From the NCBI RefSeq assembly GCF_024298845.1, contig NZ_CP101156.1:1612001-1676000 (forward strand): 64,000 nt of DNA, read 5' to 3'. This document shows, piece by piece, positions 52,501 through 60,975 of the stretch. Source of the stretch: Natronosalvus amylolyticus (lineage in GTDB: Archaea; Halobacteriota; Halobacteria; Halobacteriales; Natrialbaceae). The notes under the pieces were generated by a model. The model did not search any database. It worked only from the letters and a program-made list of their open reading frames with translations, and was not told the DNA's origin. Position numbers and translations under genes: made by a program. Within the stretch, counting starts at the first letter, position 1. Each line of letters begins with the position of its first letter.

Positions 52501-53722
52501 AGATGGAGCCAGTCGTCGGAAGGGCAATCGAAACGGATACGCCGTCGCCGTCGTAGTCTATCCGTGCCGTGAGCCCGACAGAGTGGAGGGCGATCCCCGC
52601 CGCCCCAGGATCACCGAGGACGGTCGTTCCGTCGTCGCCGGCATCCCGTTGGACGGTTATCTCACCGTGGAGTTCTGCCGGTGGATCTGAGGCGTCACCG
52701 ACCTGGCGGAGTTCAGGTTCGGCGTCCGGATAGACGACGATTCCCCACTCGTCGAAGCCACCTGACGCTTGCATATCGATCGACCACTCGTCTCCGAAGT
52801 CGAACGATTGGGTCGTGGTCAGGTCGCCGTAGGGGACGATCGCCAACCCCGGAATCCCGTCCGGACGCGGGATCGGGACGACCTGTATACCGCTCGTAGC
52901 ACTCCCGACGCCGCCGTCGAGCATGAGTGCTGGAACGGTGAGCGTCGAGAACGGACCGTCGGTTCCCCCACCGAGGTCGTCGAAGGGATCGTCGCTCGGA
53001 TCGAGGACATCGGGGCCACCGGGTTCGCCTTCGTCATCGTCAGTGGTTCCCTCGGGATAGTCGACAAAATCGGCGACACCGTCGAACCTGGCCGGGAGCG
53101 ACAACTCCCAGGCTGCTCGTCGAAGGTAATACAGTACGATCACCGGGTCGAACGACGACTCGCCCCACTCTAGCGTCGTCTCGAGTGCCGCTTTCGGATC
53201 GGAAAGCGTAGCGGGAATCTGCGAAAAGTCAACCGACTCGACCTCACCCGGCCCGTCGTCGTGGATCACGCCAATCATCCGGAGCGAGTCCGCGACTGAC
53301 GGATGGTACGTGTCGACGTAGGTGACGAGGAAGTACTCGAGCAGTGTGGTGCCGAATCCGTCCTCGAACTCGACCGTGGGAATGGAGAGGTCGTCGAGTG
53401 TCCGCATCGCCTCGACGATATCTTTGACTGCGTCGACGGTCGAGCGAACGTCTTCGACCGACGGAATCTCTTCGTCTGCGACGACCGAGTGAACGGTGTC
53501 CACTACCTCGACCGCGGGTTCGATCCCTGCAAGGACGTCGTTGACCGTTACGAGTTCCGCCTCAACTTCCGAGACGTCGATCCCGACCGATTCACAGAGG
53601 ATGAAAAGCGACGTCCGGTCGCCGTCGGCGGCGTCTTCGATTGCATCGATTAGGGGTTCGAAGACGCGGGTCACTTCGATGAGCAGTCGGTCCGAGGTCG
53701 AGTAGTCGTCTAAATCGGTCAT
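49583..53722 (-). CDS. Giant-operon protein 3: DUF6603-like beta-rich protein (1379 aa)
   Basis: The N-terminal 150 residues are helical (LIEVTRVFEPLIDAIEDAA). Residues about 430-960 carry the pattern I associate with DUF6603: NGVGGLVGINRSIKTDPLR, VLFPQDVVANAQQIVSDLR, HVFGPMVRIGWGTPTLI, FILSAGGFHPAYDPP, FFAVTSNTAQVGGKIE and RLAGPTPWRVDGKVSFSIG. These are alternating amphipathic strands, suggesting an elongated beta structure. The C-terminal 400 residues contain Ser/Thr/Ala-rich, low-complexity sequence and end in an Arg-rich stretch. No signal peptide. ATGA overlap with the upstream gene; GGAG ahead of the start. DUF6603 proteins have no established function that I know of. Confidence 0.83.
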   Translation of the reverse strand: MTDLDDYSTSDRLLIEVTRVFEPLIDAIEDAADGDRTSLFILCESVGIDVSEVEAELVTVNDVLAGIEPAVEVVDTVHSVVADEEIPSVEDVRSTVDAVKDIVEAMRTLDDLSIPTVEFEDGFGTTLLEYFLVTYVDTYHPSVADSLRMIGVIHDDGPGEVESVDFSQIPATLSDPKAALETTLEWGESSFDPVIVLYYLRRAAWELSLPARFDGVADFVDYPEGTTDDDEGEPGGPDVLDPSDDPFDDLGGGTDGPFSTLTVPALMLDGGVGSATSGIQVVPIPRPDGIPGLAIVPYGDLTTTQSFDFGDEWSIDMQASGGFDEWGIVVYPDAEPELRQVGDASDPPAELHGEITVQRDAGDDGTTVLGDPGAAGIALHSVGLTARIDYDGDGVSVSIALPTTGSISAHPDAFDGFLSKVLPSDGIDHQFAVTVGWSSHEGLFFERGGDLEVSIPQQASLGPVTFKEIYLSVRPGPDGEDGSDADDRTIRLTGAASANVEIGPATGTVTRMGLDAALTFPEDDPFPPELDLGFKPPDGIGLTIDTGEVVGGGYLDFDHENNRYAGTIQLHVGDITINAVGLLTTELPDGGNGFSLLVLIAGEFTPIELGLGFTLNGVGGLVGINRSIKTDPLREAVTTGSLDSVLFPQDVVANAQQIVSDLRTIFPPTRGTHVFGPMVRIGWGTPTLITGDLGVVLEIPSMKVTILGRVSVVLPDGDDAVINLNLNAIGVIDPEQKTVAIDATLYESRILEFTLSGDFAVRSGWGNNSRFILSAGGFHPAYDPPGDFPELDRVRASLGDPDSNLSIELSGFFAVTSNTAQVGGKIEAHATAGSLKAEGVIELKALFEFDPFKFVFDFRAGFSVTYKGKGVTLTLSGRLAGPTPWRVDGKVSFSIGFFSVSKSVNATIGSESDADALPPADVMSKLVGELEEPGNWSAQRPVDADGLVTVREIDKTELANEDGDSIVLVHPLGGLSFRQTVVPLDFRIETFGNARPARFRKFTIDGVAGASDESALDLTGVVTEQFAPGQYLELTDEEQLDSPAFESHAAGRKIETGAVYRGGTSETLAANTRQTTLRYETIVEDRRKDTWATPLAELGHFRTLENSASYLAESRDIALAFDEVGAVATGEARLTPEKRYDRPISMETTTVTAAVAAEGDDPTQTVATGAAETTVVDDQFVQTEAANLQTSSVDATAMAAAGTSSTQVDGDSSGDASSPTLSKTATMRVDSASDTISLHGTAERIQTAEVASDDVDQPTKTVKATVASSRVGFDSDEMADSATLPGSDTTSDSASSSGMETSARGSSGLSVRGSRYLVVDAGDMTPAPIRDNTRPTSKATAKRALSRHVARNPSDEGRYQVVSARRVRETATDTTEGTQ

Positions 53723-56007
53723 GTATCAAACTCCATTTCGATTCGCTTCCGGGGCTGTGGCTGAAAGTCAAGCACAGTGTCCACCATACCCTCGCTCGAC
53801 CTGCTCCCCGTTCGCCGGAGGTCGTTCTCAATTTCCCCTTTCAGGTTCGACGGTGCCATCATCACCTCGAGATAGGGTGGGTGTTCCGTCGACACGCTGT
53901 TCGGGTCGATACCGAACAGCCCGGGGATACCCTCGTCTGACCGAATCATCACCTGCCACTCGGTCAGAGCGTCGCCGGCGGATGCCGGATAGTTCCCGCC
54001 CGCTTCGAAGGTCGTCCCGCTCGTAACCATATTGGCGTACACTTTCGCACCGTTTCTCGCATTGGTCATCGGATAGTTCGTATAGTGGTGCCAACTCCCG
54101 CTCATCCACATGATCGCCGGGATTCGGTAGAGCAACCGGCTGACCTCGTACTGACCGACTGCATCGTCGTACTCGACCACCCTGACGTAAAACGAGGTTC
54201 GAGACGTCGCCCCCAAGATATCTTCGAGTTTGATGGTCAACGATCGCTCACCGGACGAGGTTTCGACGACGTCAATGGAACTCGAGAACGCGGGAGTGAC
54301 GAACGAAAAGCCGTTCGTGTGGTTGTAATATCCCGAAATCTGTCGTGACAATCCGGACATCGTTCCCCTCGTCAGTTCCTTTCGATACCCGTCGTAACCG
54401 AACAGTTGTGAGGAGGGATCCCGATTGTCCGCTGTGGAGACTTCCTCGACACCGAACTCACAGTGTAACATCCACTCTTCGAAGTCACTAACCGAAAGCG
54501 ACGAAATGAGCAGGCCCACGCCCACGCTGGTCAGTCCGATCAGAAAGCCGACGACACCGCCAGCGACAGCGCCAGCGACGATTAGGCCGACGTTCACCGA
54601 GCCGAGGAGCAACAAATTCCAGTCACCGTCTTCCGCCGATTCCTTGATCAACTTCGCCATCTGGGCAACGTCGACGAGCGTGCAGAGCTTTTTGCCGGCG
54701 CTCAGCATGAACGTCCGGCCCGTCATCTGCTGTACTGGCGGCGTCGTCTTCCGAATCCGGCCGCGCGAATTGCGTTCGTCGAATTCGATGGTGCCAAAGC
54801 CCGTATTGTTGGCTCCGTCCAGACTGTCAGCGATGTCGGCGATGTCGCCAATCGCATCCAGCATCTCCAGCGACCCCTCGAGAGAGAACTCTACGTCATC
54901 CTGGTTGAGTGTACCCACCATCGTGATGCCAACGGAACCAACCGTCAACACCGTCCCCACGTTTGAAGCAAAGGTTTCGATGATCTCATCAGAGGCGTCA
55001 AACGAGGCCGTGAGATCCTGCTTGTACGCTTCGGCGAGATTCTCGATTTGACCGAAGAACGTCCCGGTCTGGTCGAGAAAGTCTTCGAACGAGATTTCGT
55101 GATCCTCGACCAGGTCGATCAGTTCCTGTTCTTCGAAGTGTGTCGCAAACGTCGAGAACAGGCGCTGTAACTGGAATTTCGTCAGCTCCTGATAATCGTC
55201 GGCCTGTCCAGCGACGACGCCAGCCATCAGGTTCGCAACGAGAATACCCAGTTTCGAGCCCAATTCCGGATCCAGTATCGTGTACCCTGGTCCGTCGACG
55301 ACCAGCTTTTGTTGGCTCGCGTCTTCCGGAATATTGACGACGTTACCCGTCGCTTCGTACGGATCGACCAGTTGCAATGCCGGGAAGATCGGTTCGTCGA
55401 GTGACGACCGAACGTCGACATCAATCCCACCGTCGAAGTCTCGAGGGATCAACATGAGTCGCAGCATGTGAATACCGTATTGGCTGGCATCGAGGTCGGT
55501 GGTGAACTCCGCGGCATAGGTGACCTGCTCGTTGTAATCGAGTCTGGCGAAGCCATCCCTGAAGTCATCACTCGTCAAGTGATCGTACAGGTTTTTGGCC
55601 GCCTCCTCCACCTTCTCGCGTTTTTTGAGAATCTCGCGACCAAAATCGAGGTAGTCGTTCGAGGGGACCCCGGTCCCGTCGTAGTTTTCCATCCAGAGGC
55701 TGTATTTCTCGTTCAACGTCAGGTTCCCCTCGATAAGGTCGTCCAGGTCGTGAACGTTGTCGACCCCGCCCCACGAGGCAAGGACGCCGACGAACGAGTC
55801 GTCACCCGGAAGCCCAATCGCGTCCCGCAAGGTCGAGTCGCCAGGTGACGCCTCGTCGCCGGCTCGTATCGTCCGATCAACGTAGTTCCAGAGCAGCAAT
55901 TCGTCTCCCTTCCGCGAACAAAATCGCTGGTATGCATTGACCTGTCTCAGATACGCCTCGTGAAGTCGTTGGGCTGTCGCCACCGTCTGGGGAATTCGAT
56001 TACTCAT
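53719..56007 (-). CDS. Giant-operon protein 2: 762-residue protein with a glycine-rich hydrophobic segment
   Basis: Starts MSNRIPQTVATAQRLHEAYL after a perfect Shine-Dalgarno AGGAGGATC. The N-terminal half is helical and charged. Residues about 467-505 form an uninterrupted Gly/Ala/Val/Leu/Ile stretch (SVNVGLIVAGAVAGGVVGFL and on to VGLLISSL), long enough for two membrane passes in a tight hairpin. The C-terminal part (about 545-762) is beta-rich with many aromatics (for example SGLSRQISGYYNHTNGFSF). I recognise no family. The layout is reminiscent of membrane-inserting toxins or of scaffold proteins; both are guesses. Its stop overlaps the DUF6603-like gene by 4 bp. Confidence 0.82.
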   Translation of the reverse strand: MSNRIPQTVATAQRLHEAYLRQVNAYQRFCSRKGDELLLWNYVDRTIRAGDEASPGDSTLRDAIGLPGDDSFVGVLASWGGVDNVHDLDDLIEGNLTLNEKYSLWMENYDGTGVPSNDYLDFGREILKKREKVEEAAKNLYDHLTSDDFRDGFARLDYNEQVTYAAEFTTDLDASQYGIHMLRLMLIPRDFDGGIDVDVRSSLDEPIFPALQLVDPYEATGNVVNIPEDASQQKLVVDGPGYTILDPELGSKLGILVANLMAGVVAGQADDYQELTKFQLQRLFSTFATHFEEQELIDLVEDHEISFEDFLDQTGTFFGQIENLAEAYKQDLTASFDASDEIIETFASNVGTVLTVGSVGITMVGTLNQDDVEFSLEGSLEMLDAIGDIADIADSLDGANNTGFGTIEFDERNSRGRIRKTTPPVQQMTGRTFMLSAGKKLCTLVDVAQMAKLIKESAEDGDWNLLLLGSVNVGLIVAGAVAGGVVGFLIGLTSVGVGLLISSLSVSDFEEWMLHCEFGVEEVSTADNRDPSSQLFGYDGYRKELTRGTMSGLSRQISGYYNHTNGFSFVTPAFSSSIDVVETSSGERSLTIKLEDILGATSRTSFYVRVVEYDDAVGQYEVSRLLYRIPAIMWMSGSWHHYTNYPMTNARNGAKVYANMVTSGTTFEAGGNYPASAGDALTEWQVMIRSDEGIPGLFGIDPNSVSTEHPPYLEVMMAPSNLKGEIENDLRRTGSRSSEGMVDTVLDFQPQPRKRIEMEFDT

Positions 56008-59000
56008 GATCCTCCTGTGTCCTCTCACCGGAACTCGTCGAACTGTCGGCCTCCGTCCCAGTCGCCTCGAGCGCCGGCCACGCCCGATACCACAGGTACG
56101 GCCGGTTCTCCTGGCGGCGGTCGTGGTCCGCCACCCGATGGCTGTCGACGGCGACCGAAAAGCCGCTCTCGGTGACCGACTCGACGCGAACGGTGTCACG
56201 ACCGACGATCAAGCCGTCGTCGTCGACGGCGAGCGTCGATGCGACGTGCCCGTCACCGATAGGTTCCCGAATCTCCCCATCGTCGTCCCCGGCAGTCACA
56301 CCGCCCCCCGTCGTGTCGCCGACAGGTGTTTTCGCGGGTGAGTCGACCGCCTCCGTTACCGTGGCGTCGACCGCTTCCGTCGTCTCGAGCACTGGGCCCT
56401 CTTGCACCGCCGCCTCGAGTTCCGAGCCGTCCTTGGCCGTCGATGTAGCCATCGGCGTTGCCTCCGCTTCGAGGGTCGCCCGATGTGCGCTCACGCCTGT
56501 CATCGCCGGTTTCGAATTCGCATCCGCGCGAGCCGATTTCGGATCCTCACCTTCGTCCGTTCCGCCATCGGTGAGTTCCGTCTCCTCGGACTTCTCGAGG
56601 ACGTGTTCGAACGAGCTGTCGACGGCACTCGACGTCGGGATCTTCGATTCGGCGAACTCGACTCCCGACATCGGTTCCGAACCCGCCTGGCCCACCGGCG
56701 TCGCCACGGCAGGTTCGGGTGCAGGCGAGGCGGCTTCGATACTCCCAGGGTCGTACTCGGGCTCGGGAACCGAACCGGCTCCAGACAGCGCGTACTGTGC
56801 GAGCGTCCCATCGCGAACGATTGCCGTCCCCGTCGACCAGCCGAAGGGGACGTCTCCCGTGTGGCGGGCGTGACCGAGGGCGGCCGACTGGGAGGTCGTC
56901 ACCTCGATCAATCCCGGCTCGAACCCGCAGTCGATCTCGAGGGTGTCGCCGGGTGCCGGTGCCCGTACCGCACCGACCGCAGGCGTCAACTCCCCGGCGT
57001 CGATCGCGAGGTAGCTGATCGGGTGCGAACCGGCCGGATCGATCTTGTGTGGCCCGCTGTAGGTTCGGTCGTAGCGCAACTCGAGAGCCTCACCGAGTCC
57101 GGTAACCGAGGCCGTGGTTCGTCCGGCGATCCGGTCGCCGTCCTGGTAACACAGCGCCAGCGCGCCGTTGGTCCCACACAGGGCACTCGCGTGGTTTGCT
57201 CGGCCCGGCGAGACGGTTCCGTTCCAGACCGCCTGCTCGAGGTGCCCACCGTCGGCGCTGACGCCCGCTGGCTCACCACTGACAGCGGCGCCGATAGAAA
57301 GGCCGATCGAGCGGTCGGTCGTCCAGGTTCCACTGCCCCCGCTACCGGTGACCGCCGTCGATCCCGCCAACGTCACGACGCTGGCATCGACCGAGAGCGG
57401 CACGTGCTGGTGGCCGGGTTCGGTCGGCGTCGAGAACTGTCCCGCGTCCACCTCGAGATCCGTGCCCGTGTCGAACGCCTGGTAGAGGAGACGAACCTCG
57501 GGGTGGTCCACGTCGCCGCCTGTCGTCCGAACGCGCAACTCGAATCCGTCGTCCGTAAACGAGCTCACTGACGCGCGAACGCGCCCGAGCGACCGGTCGC
57601 CGTGGACGACCATGTCGAACGCGTCACCGGTCCGAACGCCACAAGTGCCCCGTTCGACACTCTGTGAATCGTCGCCGACCGTGATCGCGTGTTGTTCGAG
57701 GGCCTCCTCGCCATCGACCGCGACGCCGTGTGTCCAGCCCGCCGTCCGATTGGCCGGAGACGCTCCCTCGGCGTCCGAGTCGGCGTTCGTCGCCGTCAGA
57801 ACGAGCATATCGGGCCGGAACCCGATTCCCGTCACCGAGACTGTCCCCCCGCGACCGGGGACCGTCGTGATGCCAGTCTCGTATCGTGCCGGGCGTTCCG
57901 TGGCACCTCCTGATGGCGGCTTCGGTGGCGGCGTCCGCCGGTTGCCCGATCCTCCCGAAGACGAGCCACCGCCGCCAAACGGGCCGGCCGCGTAGGCGAG
58001 TCCCGCGAGCGCGGCAGCGAGCAAGACGCCAGCGCCCACGTGTTCGATACCGATGTCGAATCCGCCACCCGGGACGTCGATGAACGACCCGCTCGAGGCT
58101 GGCTCGCTCACGGTCACGGTCGCACAGTCGGCCTCGTCGCTGCGTTCGGTGTCGTCCCAGACAAGGACGGTCGGCGTGTACTCGCCCGGTTCCTCGAAGC
58201 GCGTCGTCAGGACGAACTCGTCGGTCCACCGTTCGTCCCACTCGCCGTTTCCGTCGAAGTCGACGTTCACCGCGATGGCGTTTTCGGAGTCGCGCAGGTC
58301 TATCGTGACCTCGTCACCGGGTTCGAGTTCCGTACTCGACACTCGACAGACCGCCACGGGTGCCGGCTCGAGGATCCGTACCGTCGTCGTTGCCGTCGCC
58401 GTCGCACCCGCGTCGTCTTCGACCTCGACCGTGGTCGTATAGGTTCCCGGTTCGTCGAATGCGTGTGTCACCGTCGGTTCGTCCGTCATTTCCTCGAAGG
58501 TGCCGTCGCCGGTCAGATCCCAGCGGTAGGCGACGATATCGCCGTCGGGGGCGCTCGAGTCGCTCGCATCGAACGTCACCGTCTGGCCCAGTTCGGGCGT
58601 ACGCGGATCAGCAGACAGGTCGGCGATTGGATCCGCACGCTCGGCTTCCGATTCCGGTTCAGTAACGACGATCGTCGCACACTCGACGGTGTCGCCGCGT
58701 TCCTGGAAGTTCCAGACCCGGACGACGGGCGTGTAGGTTCCCGGTTCGGCGTAGCTCGTCGTCTGGACGAACTCGTCGGTCCACTGTTCGTCCCACTCCC
58801 CGTCGCCCTCGAAGTCGAAGCTGACAGCGTCCGCGTTCTCGGAATCGCTGGCGTCGATCGTGACCGGTTGCCCGGGTTCAGCCGAAGTACTCGAGACTGC
58901 ACAAACGGCGACCGGTTCCGGATCCGGCTCTGGATCGGGATCCTCGGTCGTTCGAACCGCCACCGACCCCTCGTCGGTCCCCGTCAGTTCGCGAGCGTCC

Positions 59001-60742
59001 ATCACGGTGAGCGAGACCGATTTGATCCCCTCGGTCTCGTAGGTGTACGTCGTCACGGGATCGCTGGTGGTCCTGTCGACGGTGCCGTCGCCGGTGAAGT
59101 CCCACCAGTACTCGAGGATCTCGCCCGTCGGCGAACTCGAGGCGCTGGCGTCGAACGTGACTTCCTCCCCGGTCTGGGGCGTTTCGGGGTCGATCGTGAA
59201 CGACGCCGTCGGCGGTTCCGCATCGGCGACGGTGATCGTCGCGCACTCGACGGACTCCCCGTACTCGAAGTGGCGCCAGGCGGTGACGACGGGCGTGTAC
59301 TCGCCGGGTTCGTCGTAGCTCGTCTCGACGACGAAGGTTTCCACACGGTCGATCTCGTTGGTTCCGTCGCCGTTGAAGTCGAAGCTCGCGTATTCGGCAT
59401 TTTCGGAGTCGCTGGCGTCGATCGTGACTGTTTCCCCGGGCTCGAGGGCCGTACTCGAGACCGAACACGCGGGAACCGGTGGCGGCTCCTCCACGAGGAC
59501 GGTCTGTGTGGTATCGTCCGTGCGCTCGATTTCGTCGACGATGCGTAAGGACACGCTACGGAAGCCGCTACTCTCGTACGTGTGCGTGATGACAGGTTCG
59601 GACGTAACCACGTCGAACGTCCCGTCACCGGTGAGGTCCCAGCGATAGGAGAGGATGTCGCCGTTCGGGGACGAAGAATCGCTCGCGTCGAACGTCACCG
59701 TTTCACCGGGCGCTGGCGTCTCGGGACCGAACGTAAAGGCGGCCGTCGGCTGGTCCGGATCTTCGACGGTGATCGTGGCACACGTCGTGTCGTCGTTACG
59801 CTCCATGTCGTCCCAGACCCTGACAACCGGGGTGTAAGTTCCCGGTTCGGCGTAGCTCATCGTCTGGACGAACTCGCCGGTCCACTGTTCGTCCCAGTCT
59901 CCATCCCCTTCAAAGTCGAAATTGGCCGCAATCGCGTTTTCCGAGTCGCTGGCGTCTATCGTGACCGTTTCCCCCGGCTGAACGGTCGTACTCGAGACCG
60001 AGCAGGCGGCGACCGGACCGGTATCCTCGACGGTGACGGTCTCCGTCGTCGTCGCCATGTTCCGCTCTTCGTCGACGACGGTTAGTTCCACCGTGTAACT
60101 GCCTGGGGAGTCGTACGCGTACGATATCGTTGGATCACTGGTCCCCTCGTCCACGCTTCCATCGCCGGTGAAGTCCCACCCGTATTCGACGATGTCCCCC
60201 AAATCGGAACTCGAGTCACTGGCGTCGAAACTCACCGACTGGCCTACCTCGGCCGTCTCCGGATCGACAGTGAACGACGCGGTGGGACCCTCAGCGGCTT
60301 CGACAGTGACGACCCCGCACTTGATTCGGTCCGTCTCACCGTCTTCAGACCATACCTGCACCCAGGGCTGATACTCTCCCGGCTCGTCGTAGCTCGTCGT
60401 CTGGACCAGATTGGTCGTTTCCTCGACGTCGAAGGCCCCGTCGCCGGTAAAATCGAAACTCGCTCGAGCGACGTTTTCGGACTCACTTGCGTCGATAGTT
60501 ACCGATTCACCGACCGCGACGGAGGAACTCGAAACTGCACAGACTGGCTCGGGTTGGACAGCCAGGAACGACGTCCCAGATGGTCCATCGACTGGCCCGC
60601 CGACGGTGTTCGCGCCGACGAGTATCGTGCCAGCACCCAGGATGAAAAGCAGACCAATCACGACGATAAGGACAGTCGCCGGGCTGAAGTGAGCGGCTCT
60701 CGCCCCATCTGACCGGCTCGAATCGTGAAAATTATTCGACAT
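56000..60742 (-). CDS. Giant-operon protein 1: membrane-anchored PKD-array protein (1580 aa)
   Basis: First gene of the operon. An uncleaved signal anchor (about 20-45; ATVLIVVIGLLFILGAGTIL) precedes nine PKD domains (about 60-890) in strict alternation of two types. Type A carries a conserved Cys pair (C-x-VSS near its start, CATI near its end); type B lacks it. A second hydrophobic segment (about 902-923; VGAGVLLAAALAGLAYAAG) and a Gly/Ser/Pro linker follow. The remaining 650 residues hold two copies of a module beginning GFRPDMLVLTATN and GFEPGLIEVTTSQ, resembling phage tail-fibre-type domains, separated by a Ser/Thr/Glu-rich spacer. The start at 60742 fits a TATA element at 60815-60823. 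Likely exposed on the cell surface. Confidence 0.85.
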   Translation of the reverse strand: MSNNFHDSSRSDGARAAHFSPATVLIVVIGLLFILGAGTILVGANTVGGPVDGPSGTSFLAVQPEPVCAVSSSSVAVGESVTIDASESENVARASFDFTGDGAFDVEETTNLVQTTSYDEPGEYQPWVQVWSEDGETDRIKCGVVTVEAAEGPTASFTVDPETAEVGQSVSFDASDSSSDLGDIVEYGWDFTGDGSVDEGTSDPTISYAYDSPGSYTVELTVVDEERNMATTTETVTVEDTGPVAACSVSSTTVQPGETVTIDASDSENAIAANFDFEGDGDWDEQWTGEFVQTMSYAEPGTYTPVVRVWDDMERNDDTTCATITVEDPDQPTAAFTFGPETPAPGETVTFDASDSSSPNGDILSYRWDLTGDGTFDVVTSEPVITHTYESSGFRSVSLRIVDEIERTDDTTQTVLVEEPPPVPACSVSSTALEPGETVTIDASDSENAEYASFDFNGDGTNEIDRVETFVVETSYDEPGEYTPVVTAWRHFEYGESVECATITVADAEPPTASFTIDPETPQTGEEVTFDASASSSPTGEILEYWWDFTGDGTVDRTTSDPVTTYTYETEGIKSVSLTVMDARELTGTDEGSVAVRTTEDPDPEPDPEPVAVCAVSSTSAEPGQPVTIDASDSENADAVSFDFEGDGEWDEQWTDEFVQTTSYAEPGTYTPVVRVWNFQERGDTVECATIVVTEPESEAERADPIADLSADPRTPELGQTVTFDASDSSAPDGDIVAYRWDLTGDGTFEEMTDEPTVTHAFDEPGTYTTTVEVEDDAGATATATTTVRILEPAPVAVCRVSSTELEPGDEVTIDLRDSENAIAVNVDFDGNGEWDERWTDEFVLTTRFEEPGEYTPTVLVWDDTERSDEADCATVTVSEPASSGSFIDVPGGGFDIGIEHVGAGVLLAAALAGLAYAAGPFGGGGSSSGGSGNRRTPPPKPPSGGATERPARYETGITTVPGRGGTVSVTGIGFRPDMLVLTATNADSDAEGASPANRTAGWTHGVAVDGEEALEQHAITVGDDSQSVERGTCGVRTGDAFDMVVHGDRSLGRVRASVSSFTDDGFELRVRTTGGDVDHPEVRLLYQAFDTGTDLEVDAGQFSTPTEPGHQHVPLSVDASVVTLAGSTAVTGSGGSGTWTTDRSIGLSIGAAVSGEPAGVSADGGHLEQAVWNGTVSPGRANHASALCGTNGALALCYQDGDRIAGRTTASVTGLGEALELRYDRTYSGPHKIDPAGSHPISYLAIDAGELTPAVGAVRAPAPGDTLEIDCGFEPGLIEVTTSQSAALGHARHTGDVPFGWSTGTAIVRDGTLAQYALSGAGSVPEPEYDPGSIEAASPAPEPAVATPVGQAGSEPMSGVEFAESKIPTSSAVDSSFEHVLEKSEETELTDGGTDEGEDPKSARADANSKPAMTGVSAHRATLEAEATPMATSTAKDGSELEAAVQEGPVLETTEAVDATVTEAVDSPAKTPVGDTTGGGVTAGDDDGEIREPIGDGHVASTLAVDDDGLIVGRDTVRVESVTESGFSVAVDSHRVADHDRRQENRPYLWYRAWPALEATGTEADSSTSSGERTQEDHE

Positions 60743-60814
60743 TGTGACGAGGTTCAGTTCGAAGTTTACTCCAGTTGGCCAGGCACCTGTAGATAGTCTC
60801 AAATTAAATGGAAT

Positions 60815-60823
60815 CTATAAATA
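60815..60823 (-). promoter_or_regulatory. TATA element of the giant operon
   Basis: Reads TATTTATAG on the minus strand. Transcription would start near 60793, giving a leader of about 50 nt before the ATG at 60742. No other convincing promoter is seen within the operon. Confidence 0.5.
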
Positions 60824-60852
60824 GACGTAGGTGAAATTGAGGTAATGTCATA

Positions 60853-60870
60853 GGTTACTTTCGAGTAACC
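60853..60870. promoter_or_regulatory. Perfect dyad upstream of the giant-operon promoter
   Basis: GGTTACT-TTCG-AGTAACC, a 7-bp inverted repeat with a 4-base spacer, about 30-50 bp upstream of the operon TATA element. It may be a regulator site. Confidence 0.4.
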
Positions 60871-60975
60871 AGTATCCCAACTCAACGATTGGGGACGAGT
60901 CATGTACGAGTGCCGCAACACCTCACAAACCGGATCTCACGTGCCTGTAGGAACCCGCTCCACACCGCGTCGAGG

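Noticed and set aside
33356-60742. Extracellular contractile injection system or prophage
   Set aside because: The gene sizes and the tail-fibre-like module suggested it, but no sheath, tube, spike, baseplate wedge, AAA+ ATPase, terminase, portal or integrase is encoded in the operon or beside it.
60743-60802. Upstream extension of the PKD protein to 60802
   Set aside because: The extra 20 residues precede a normal signal anchor, and the codon at 60802 would lie upstream of or at the expected transcript start.
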